From positions 28,480,937-28,544,936 of the forward strand of contig OY855906.1 of assembly GCA_963693305.1 (NCBI GenBank): a stretch of 64,000 bases of DNA. The letters run 5' to 3'. The position numbers and the translations under genes were made by a program. The stretch's first letter is position 1, and the number at the start of each line of letters is the position of its first letter. Shown piece after piece: positions 55,889 to 64,000 of the stretch. The DNA comes from Meandrina meandrites. Taxonomy: Eukaryota; Cnidaria; Anthozoa; Scleractinia; Meandrinidae. Under the pieces are notes generated by a model. That model was given only the letters and a program-made list of their open reading frames with translations, did not search any database and was not told where the DNA came from.

Positions 55889-56935
55889 CTTATTTTTTTC
55901 TTATTTGTTTTTATTGTTAATGTTGAAAAAAAAATCATTTATCTTTCCAGTTTCGTACTGAAAGAAAGTTTTTATACAAAAGGAAGATGTGCGAGAAGTT
56001 CGATAAATGTAAGGTTAGAATACGCCGTTTAGGTAAACGTTCAGTGCCATTTACAATAGATCACAAAGTATTATCTTAATCATTTAGAAAATAAGAATGC
56101 ATAAACGTGTGGACAATTCCAACTTGAAATAAAACCGAAATAAAAAAGTAATAAGCTATTAAATTATTATATTTCATTCCGATTTTATTTCACCCTTAGA
56201 GTACCGTACTGTACGTGTTCTCTTCCAAAATTAAACATTGTACAATTACTTATAAAATTTCACTTTCCTAAGCTAACATTTCACTTACTGCTGTGAAATT
56301 TACACGATCCACGATTTAATTGTGTGGTCAATTTTCCCTTCAAACTAATTGTTTTTTAAAGAAAAAAATCCATAGTAAGAACATCTCTATATAAAACGAG
56401 CAGGTACCCTTCAACCTCAGATATTAAACTTCATCATAAAACTTTACCTGGTTAATATTACAGACAATATTTTTCTAAGTAATGTCACTGAATGTACTCT
56501 GCGAGCAGAATTTCTTTCGATCTTCCTAGGAAAATCCCCCCCCCCCCCCCCCAAAAAAAAAAAAAAAAAAAAAAGCGATCCCTTTTCGCAGGGTACGGCT
56601 ATTCAATACATAATATAAAATCTCCAGTTGCGCATTTCCAAATCTTGTCCGTGTTTTGTTTTCCCTTACATATTTTCACCTATCTGCCCGTATCAGATAG
56701 AAATCATTTACTTTTTGTGATGAGCAGAATTAATCATAATTCGATTTGGGTTCTTTATGGAATAAAATAAGCCCATTATGTTACAACAGAGGTTCGACTC
56801 GCGAATGCATGTACGCTTTGCGGGTCTATCGGTGTTTTTCTTATCCGATGAATCCGATGACAAAACGCCCCAAAATTAGATTCAATAGAACAATTCTGCT
56901 GATTGGTCAATTCGTAGCTAAAAATAATTTATTTT

Positions 56936-57335
56936 GCTCATGGGTTTTCGTGCCGTGTCCCCGGTCAAGATACAGAGATTTTACTCAAGTTTACAAGGGG
57001 CACGGAAAAATTCTCCAGCAGTGAGATGGACGAATTTCTAGCGGAGAATGACATAGGCGATGGTCTCGGTGATTTTGCTTAGTCGTCACAGGTGCCGTTT
57101 AGAGCTAGAAATAGTGTACATCGCTCGAGTATTCCGTACTCGTTGAAGAAGAGAAAACGATGGAGATTGCCAGAACTGGCAGAGAGAAATAGCCTGGAAC
57201 TGAACGATTCCGAGGAAAGGCCGAATGTCACTTTCGTCCATCGTCGAATGCAAAAGGAACTCGATGCAGATTACAAAGCGATCAAGAAAACTAAACAGAA
57301 CGAAGTTTTCACGCCTCGAAAGCGGAAATATACCC
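56936..57335 (+). pseudogene. Truncated copy of the RBR gene's 5' coding exon
   Basis: Matches gene E from GTTTTCGTGCCGTG to CGGAAATATACCC. Reads SSSEMDEFLAENDIGDGLGD, FA, then TAG at 57080-57082 (GAG in gene E), then FRARNSVHRSSIPYSLKKRK and beyond. The upstream part of gene E (about 60148-60358) is deleted here, and the sequence diverges abruptly after 57335. It is a dead partial duplicate. Confidence 0.85.
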
Positions 57336-58559
57336 ATTATAAAAACATTTTATTCAAGTTGAAGTTACTTAAAAACCCAATTGAAAGGCCAATTGAAAGG
57401 CTAACCGCAAGCAGGTTTCTTATGGATGGGTCCATGGAAAAATCTGGAAATGGGATTTTATGATTTTTATTTTCCAGGTCTGGAAAATCATGGAATTTAC
57501 ATGTAATCGTGGGTCATGGAAAGTCATTGAAATGGTATTGATTGTACAAAATAAATTAGGCAGGTCGAAGTTTCAACCTGCAGCCTGCACAAAATACCTG
57601 CCCATGGTTACACAACTTTCGACTTCTCAGATAGTCACACACCCATCACTAAATTCTGGTCTAAAAAAATCTTTACTTGGGTATGTAGGGGAAGTAAGTT
57701 GAGGATCACTGGATCAGTTAAGGAGGACAGAGTGTGAGCTAGGGCAATGTATATCAGGCCTCCTTTTGCTGGAACATATGGATAGCTTCAAATTTCTGAA
57801 TACATCCAGGAGAGGCCGATGATAATGTGTGCACATTTATTAACTTATGATCTGCATGATCATGAAGTCGTTAAATAGTTCACAATGACGTACAAAAAAG
57901 GCAAAGGATTACTCGAAACATAAGTGTATATGTTTTCAATCTTCCTGAAAACAACAATAGGAAAGGAAGGGCAGAAAAAAATAGAGACCAACCTTCAGCA
58001 TCCGATGCAGCTTCCCTCTTAGACGAAACACACGTGGATGAAGGATAACAACAGCTTTTAGTGGCAGCGACTTCCAAAACGTTACAGCGAGGGTTAACTA
58101 CTCCCAGCACTTAACACTGCAAACTATGGCCACCAGTATTTCATCCATGATGTTGTAGAGATAATAGGCTATAGAACATGATGTTATCATTGCATCAGGA
58201 ACTACTACAGCCAAAAGTTGGAACGCCACTCGTTTTCGAGGTGTGAAATATCCGCCATGATATGGCACTTCGCTCTCTGTTTTTCCCCTACAAAATGATA
58301 ATAAACGTTTCTCTCAGGAAAAACGTTTCTCTTTGCTCAGGAAGTCGAAACAATGTCTCTGCAACTTGCTGATATCCTCATAATAAAATACCATGAAAGT
58401 GTTGGTTCATAAATACGAAAAAATCACACTCGACCGAAACTTCACTTTTCAACTCTGCAGAATAGGGAGCGGGCCGCCGATTTTTTGACCGGATGTGACG
58501 TCATTTGTTGTTGGATGATTCAGATACGAAAATTTGAGAAGTTTTCTGCCCCGCCCCTG
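57336..58559. other. Spacer between duplication copies
   Basis: No exon recognised. The first 200 bases repeat (C/T)CATGGAAA-type words (57430-57540), typical of a dispersed repeat. Open frames at 57460-57702 and 57880-58110 show no domain. Confidence 0.4.
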
Positions 58560-59054
58560 TATCAAGATAACGTAAAACATGGTATTGAGCTTTCGTCGCT
58601 GCTACTCGATGTCGCCTTTTTTCAGTATCACAGGCAGCTCACTGTGAATCAAGTCTCGAGGCAACGTGTTAGATCATGTACATTGATGCTACTAAAGGCG
58701 AGAAATGGTTAATAAAGGCGTTATAGTAATTGCAATAGATACCATTAGACACTAATACCATTGCTTTCTTTTGTTTAGTTTTTCTACCGTATTTTATTGT
58801 AATTTCTGCCGTTTTCGTGGTAATTTTTAGTGATAATTTTGTAATTTTACTTGATCGTAATGGAATTTGGTTCAGAAAGTCTCACTGGGGAGTGTTAATA
58901 AAACTTTTATTTGTATTGCGTTGTGTTCTTTTCATTATTACGCACTATTTGTGAGATATTGCTTCACGAACAAAATGACAGTCATTCCGCTTACGTTTCG
59001 AAACATTTACTCAGTATTTTATTGTCGTTTTTGTCACCGCCTCCTCGGTGGCTC

Positions 59055-59126
59055 GCCGTGATCGTCTAGTGGTTAGGACACTGCGTTGTGGCCGCAGTAA
59101 CCCAGGTTCGAATCCTGGTCTCGGCA
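59055..59126 (+). tRNA. tRNA-His-GTG: tRNA-His (GUG), copy 2
   Basis: Identical to copy 1 over all 72 bases, including the U5-U68 acceptor mismatch. Followed by a T run. Identity despite diverged flanks suggests recent duplication, conversion or selection. Confidence 0.95.
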
Positions 59127-60186
59127 TTAATATTTTTTTTTATTATTTTTTCTTATTTGTTTTTATTGTTACTGTTGAAAAAAAATCATTTATCGTTCCA
59201 GTTTCGTGCTGAAAGAAAGTTTTTATACAAAAGGAAGATTTGGCGAGAAGTTCGATAAATGTAAGGTTAGATTACGCCGTTTAGGTAAACTTTCAGTGCC
59301 ATTTACAATAGATCACGAAGCATTATCTTAATCATTTAGAAAATAAGAATGCATAAACGTGTGGACAATTCCAACTTAAAATAAAATCGAAATAAAAAAG
59401 TAATAAGCTATTAAATTATATTTCATTCCGATTTTATTTCACCCTTAGAGTACCGTACTCTACGTGTTCTTCTCCAAAATTAAACATTGTACAATTACTT
59501 ATAAAATTTCAGTTTCCTAAGCTAACATTTCACTTACTGCTGTGAAATTTACACGATCTGTGATTTAATTGTCTGGTCAATTTCCCCTTCAAATCAATTG
59601 CTATTTAAAGAAAAACGTCCATAATTGGAACATCTCTATATAAAGAGAGCAGCTACACTTCAACCTCAGATACTAAACTTCATATAACTTTACCTGGTTA
59701 TTATTACAGAAAATATTTTCTAAGTAATGTCACTGAATGTGAAATGCGTTTTTCCACTCAATAGTTTTGGATCTACTTTTTTGTGGCGTGACAGTGAAAA
59801 CCAGCAATAAGCCCATTATGTTTACATGCACAGTTGAAGTTTCGAACCGTCAGAGGAAACGAAAACGAGTTCGAAATAGCGGGAGTTCGAAGAAGCCGAT
59901 AGTAAATGACTGAACGGCAAATCCAAGGGAAACGGGTTTTAGTTCGAAATAACGGGCAATTCGAAATAACCGAGTTCGAATTAGCGGGGTCTAACTGTAC
60001 TCGAGTGCTTTATTTGGTCTGTCCGTATATACGCTTTGCGGGCCTATCGGTGTTTTTCTTATCCGATGAACCCGATGACAAAATGCCCTAAAATTAGATT
60101 CAATAGAACAATTCTGCTGATTGGTCAATTCGCAGCTAAAAATAGTTTATCCAATCAACAACGTTATTGCACCACAACAAGAAATT

Positions 60187-60198
60187 CAAGATGGCGGA
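60187..60198 (+). promoter_or_regulatory. TISU/YY1-like start element of gene E
   Basis: CAAGATGGCGGA matches the TISU consensus SAASATGGCGGC at 11 of 12 positions. In vertebrates this element directs both YY1 binding and initiation on very short 5' UTRs. Its ATG at 60191 is proposed as the gene E start. Confidence 0.5.
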
Positions 60199-63100
60199 CG
60201 AAGTGGTGTATAAAGATAGTTTCGGTGAACAACAAGTTTATTCTATTTTTCGGATTCTTGCGGAGTTTGAACTTAAACAGAGAACAAGCCATGGGCTGGA
60301 AAGAGAGTGGGAAATACGGCGTCTCAACTGGGAGAACCGTTCGCTCTCCTTTCGCAGATGCTCATGGTTTTTCGTGCCGTGCCCCCGGTCAAGAGATAGA
60401 GATTTTACTCAAGTTTACAAGGGGCACAGAAAATTTCTCCAGCAGTGAAATGGACGAATTTCTAGCGGAGAATGACATAGGCGATGGCCTCGGTTATTTT
60501 GCTGAGTCGTCACAGGTGCTGTTTAGAGCTAGAAATAGTGTACATCGCTCGAGTATTCCTTATTCTTTGAAGAAGAGAAAACGATGGAGATTGCCAGAAC
60601 TGGCAGAGAGAAATAGCCTAGAACTGAACGATTCCGAGAAAAGGCCGAATGTAACTTTCGTCCATCGTCGAATGCAAAAGGAACTCGATGCAGATTGCAT
60701 AGCGATCAAGAAAACGAAACAGAACGAAGTTTTCACGCCTCGAAAGCGGAAATATACCCGAGTGCACGATTTGCTTAAGAAGTGTGATAACAAAGATTTG
60801 GAACCCGAAGTAGGATATGAGATTTCATACCGCTATCCCACGAACGAGTATCCTGAATGTCGCGAACATCATTTTAGTCGTTATCGTTGGCCGTTCCAAT
60901 GGTCTCTCTCCAACCCGCGCAAGGCTCGATCAAAGAACAAAGGTATCAAAAACAAAGGGAATCGCTGGGACATGTATTCTGATGGCGAGGTCAAAAGTGG
61001 AAAGATCTCAAAGAAGGAACCGTGTTACTGTGAAACATTTCAGTATGACATCGACAAAACCTGCATGTATACGGAAAGTAAAGTCAAAGTTGTGGACGCC
61101 GAGTCCTTTAGTGAGTGGAAAGCCTCGGACAAAAGATCTTGCTCAGGTGGTGCTAGCTTTGACCTTGGGTGCTATATAGAAGAACTGACTAAACACAAAA
61201 GAAGCCCTTCTAAGAAAACTCAGCAAAAACAAAAATCAGGATGCAGCAACCAAGGCCAGTCAATGAAAGTCATTGTGAAATATGGAAAGAAAAGTGCTGT
61301 ATACATTGATCCCGAGCCAAGCACAAACCTGTGTCAGGATCGGGATCCTGCAAATTCATCTCCATCAGGTGTATCAAAGCCTCAGATTTTTCAGCCAGAG
61401 AAGAAGGCAGTGGTTACGTTGCTGCTTAATGCAGTTGAGGTGGAACCAGGGAGTCTCAAAACCCAGTGGAATGACTTGTACACTGAAGCAAACAGCCTTC
61501 CAAGGAAGTTCGCTATTGACTTGGTTCCACTGCTGTCTGCTGGAGGCAATATCACCAGAGATCAGTCCTCCTGTGTCCTGTTTGAGCTGAAAAAGAACAC
61601 AGACAATGGGTTATGCTCAGCAACCACTGATGTTAGCCTTCATGTCGCAGGAACTGGGGATTTAGACAGTAACTTAATAAACAATGCCATCACAAAATTC
61701 TACTTGAAGATACAGAGTGTAAAACAAGATATCTGGAGAATGTGTGATGTTGTGGACTGTGCAGTTAATTGTCTACAAGATTGCTGCCAACCTTTACAGC
61801 ATGTGACAAGTACATCAAATTCCTTGAAACACCCAAAAACCTGGAGATCTGTTGAGGTTCTTGGCTCTATGTTTGGGTGGAAGTCAGAGATTCACACACA
61901 AAGTGAGATAAAATCAGAACTGAGATTAAAACTGAAGGAACAGAGATTGCATCACATGAATGACCAGTCAGATGATTTGAAGACTGTAGAATTACTGGAC
62001 AAGTTCTGCGGTATATGCTATGAGGAATTAGGTAAGCTTTAAACAACATGCGAATGTACATGTAGAATTTAAATAACAGCAGTTGACAATTTGACAATCC
62101 GAAGGAATTTACAAGGTGTTATTAATAATACTTTCATTAATGGGTTCTCTGGTATTATGCCTTTCAATCTTTTTGTTTCTGTTTTTTTTTTATTTATGAT
62201 TCATGCCCTTCACATAATCAAACTGATTAAAAGACAAATGAATGTAAAGATTAGGTAATAAATATACAGTGTAATGCAAAGTTACATGTACTATTAAGTG
62301 GGAAGCAAAAAAAAATTAAAAATACTACTAATGTTATGTACAGTATAATTTTATCCCTGCATTTCAAATATGGTTACCATGGCAGTATCAACAATCTGGA
62401 CAAACCTTTTTCACATAAAAATGTTTATGTCCCTTATGATACCTTATGGATCCCAGTGGTAAATGAAAACCCATATTTAAAATTTCAGAAACAAAAACCA
62501 GGGGGAGAGGCATGAGTGTGTGATGAATGACTTGTCTGAATGATGATAATACAATGCCCTTGGGAGATTTTGAATTTTAATCAAGACATAGTTGTGATCT
62601 GTTGTACCATAAATGTTTCCATGAACTATTACATGTAGTAAATACATGCATGTACCTGTGCCTCATGTTTCCGACAACTGCACTGAGTAAACACATAAAT
62701 AAACAAATATGTCTTGCAATAACATGTATTTTATTCTGACTGCCAACATCTGTGCAATGGCAGCTGTTTTGATAATTACTGTATGGTAACGTCCAAGTTG
62801 CATATAAAGTACAAATAATGTAAATGAATGAAAAACAAGCCTTGAGTCTGGTGTCCTCATACATTATTTTTATTGTTTTCCCAGGGTCCAACCATTCACT
62901 GTCTCCATTTACTGCTCTGAAACACTGCCGCCATGTCTTCTGCAATGAATGCTGGGAAATCCACCTCAAGACACAGATCAGCCTTGGGAATGCGGACCTG
63001 CAATGTCCTGGATACAAGTGTGACATCTGTGTTGATGATATCACCATTTTGACTTTAGTGCCATCTGTGTACAATAAACTCCTGTCGCTAAAAGTAGACA

Positions 63101-64000
63101 AAGCTTTAGAGGCCAATCCAGAAGTAAGGTGGTGTCCTTCCACAGCGTGTGGTCACATTTTCAGGTTAGCAGCATCCGGTGTCATGGCCAATGGAAACAT
63201 TCCAGTGTCGGTACCCTGTGTGTGTGGTGGTCTTTGGTGCTTCCAGTGTGGCAGGCAGGCTCATTGGCCAGCATCGTGTTCAGGTGATGAGAAATTCCAG
63301 GAAGTTACCAAACGTTTTTTAGCTGAATTGGAACTGAACAAAGAGGAACTTGTTACCTCAGTTATGGTCCGAAATTGTCCTAACTGCCGCTATCCAATTG
63401 AAAAGCACATGGGGTGCAATTTCATGTACTGCATCATGTGTCAGACGTCATTCTGCTGGGAGTGTCTGACACCCATGAGTAAGCACAAGGATGGCTGTCA
63501 GCGACATGAGCAGTCCAAGAAAGTTGAGCTAGATCTAGCCAGCTCTGGAACCAATCGCTTTGCAAAGTACTTCCCAGTTTACTCCGACAACAAGAAGGCA
63601 TGCTCCAGCTCAGCAATGTCCCATCAAAGACAGAAGCTGCGAACTGTGGACAGGAGCCTGGCGTGCTACAAGAGTATCACCTCATCTTGCACATATTTTA
63701 ATGATGTCATGGAGAACATGCTTCAAAGAGGCTATCCCGAGATCCTAAGGAATGCCTTAGAATTCGAGTATTATGCACACTTAACACTTGAGGGTGCAGC
63801 AAAGATGGCTATTGTGTCAAAATCTGCATACAGAGGCTTGAAACAGCCAATGGATCGGTTGCAGTTCATCATTGAGAGAGTAGGAGAACTAGCCAAATCA
63901 GACATCACACTGAGTCAGAGTCATTTAACTAAATTGTCTGCTTTTGTACATTGTGGAAAGAACTGTGTTTTTACCATTGGACAGATTCTTGCCAGTAGCT
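60191..64000 (+). CDS. RBR (RING1-IBR-RING2) E3 ubiquitin ligase, gene E, 3' partial
   Basis: Best model: 60191-60224, 60358-62031 and 62885->64000. ATG 60191 lies in a different frame from the long main exon, so an intron with donor TTCG/GTGAAC and acceptor TTTCGCAG is proposed; the main frame is also open upstream to 60036 (ATG choices 60036 or 60291). Exon 2 encodes a basic, low-complexity region (SLKKRKRWR, FTPRKRKYTR) without a known domain, ending in RING1 start CGICYEELG. Exon 3 continues CRHVFCNECW, CPGYKCDICVDD, an IBR (RWCPSTACGH, CVCGGLWCFQCGRQAHWPAS) and RING2 (CPNCRYPIEKHMGCNFMYC, FCWECL). The catalytic Cys that takes ubiquitin as thioester is codon 63415-63417, by analogy with HHARI. 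A helical Ariadne-like region follows. The Ariadne branch is likely but not proven. Confidence 0.85.
60358..62031 (+). CDS. Gene E main 5' exon
   Basis: 1674 nt, no stop, phase 1-1, donor GTAAGC. Contains AHGFSCRAPGQEIEILLKFT, MDEFLAENDIGDGLGYFAES, basic stretches near 60565-60760, AVVTLLLNAVEVEPGSLKTQ and the first two RING1 cysteines at 62007 and 62016. Splitting RING1 across an intron explains why the open frame alone looks domain-free. Confidence 0.8.
62042..62884. other. Gene E intron
   Basis: AT-rich sequence with GT at 62032 and AG at 62883-62884. Nothing else recognised. Confidence 0.6.
62885..64000 (+). CDS. Gene E RBR exon, continues beyond window
   Basis: Acceptor TTCCCAG, phase 1 in. 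At least 1116 nt open to the window end. Carries the remainder of RING1, IBR, RING2 and the start of the C-terminal helical region (RFAKYFPVYSDN, YYAHLTLEGAAKMAIV). All zinc ligands expected by eye are present. Confidence 0.9.

Larger units (their letters stand above)
55297..57335 (+). repeat. Segmental duplication, copy 1
   Basis: Direct copy of 58560-60759, beginning TATCAAGATAACG and ending in the RBR coding exon at AAATATACCC. It includes a tRNA-His and the broken 5' part of gene E. Copies differ by scattered substitutions, a C/A-tract insertion here at about 56536-56574 and a deletion of about 210 bp. Confidence 0.85.
58560..60759 (+). repeat. Segmental duplication, copy 2
   Basis: Partner of 55297-57335 in the same orientation, about 3.26 kb away. 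It contains the second tRNA-His and the intact 5' region of gene E. Confidence 0.85.

Noticed and set aside
60036..60290. Upstream extension of the long RBR frame (MRAYRCFSYPMNPM...)
   Set aside because: It covers duplicated non-coding sequence upstream of the TISU-like ATG, shows no domain, and in copy 1 the same region is equally open without a gene. Treated as a chance open frame.
62577..63143. 188-codon minus-strand ORF
   Set aside because: It overlaps the RBR exon on the opposite strand, has no domain, and its codons mirror the RING region.

Overview
The window is nuclear DNA of an animal, most likely an anthozoan cnidarian and probably a stony coral. This rests on split genes with consensus GT-AG introns, TSP1 plus F5/8C (discoidin) proteins of the coadhesin type, a membrane collagen/Ig protein with a C-terminal domain I know from anthozoan predictions, tRNA-derived SINEs, and dense MITE, LINE and foldback insertions. 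The species call is inference. Every gene recognised is on the + strand.

Layout. (A) 1-21557: 3' part of a TSP1-repeat gene. It has one partial and four complete 183-nt phase 1-1 TSP1 exons, a fifth complete-length exon cut by a MITE, and a two-exon terminal F5/8C domain with a stop. Its large intron (about 5.4-14.1 kb) holds an L1-like LINE, itself split by a 4.6-kb inverted-repeat-bounded element carrying 24 copies of an 83-bp satellite. (B) 25780-42435: a tandem paralog predicted to encode signal peptide, three F5/8C domains, one TSP1 and a terminal F5/8C; all 13 exon phases agree (721 codons with the stop), but F5/8C domain 3 has an in-frame TAA. The last part of B (TSP1 exon to stop to a Ty3/gypsy RNase H remnant) is a duplicate of the end of A, so the two copies date several insertions. 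(C) 44262-54630: a complete six-exon, 640-aa type II membrane protein with collagen Gly-X-Y repeats, three Ig domains and a conserved C-terminal domain. (D) 55297-60759: a direct duplication of about 2 kb that carries a tRNA-His gene and the 5' end of the next gene, leaving one truncated pseudogene. (E) about 60191 to beyond 64000: an RBR (RING1-IBR-RING2) E3 ubiquitin ligase, 3' end outside the window.

Genes A, B and C encode secreted or cell-surface adhesion/matrix proteins, a cluster that fits extracellular-matrix or skeletal-matrix biology (inference). Gene E is an unrelated cytosolic ubiquitin ligase. Most remaining DNA is repeats; several have readable target-site duplications or empty-site paralogs, which makes this a good locus for reconstructing insertion order.
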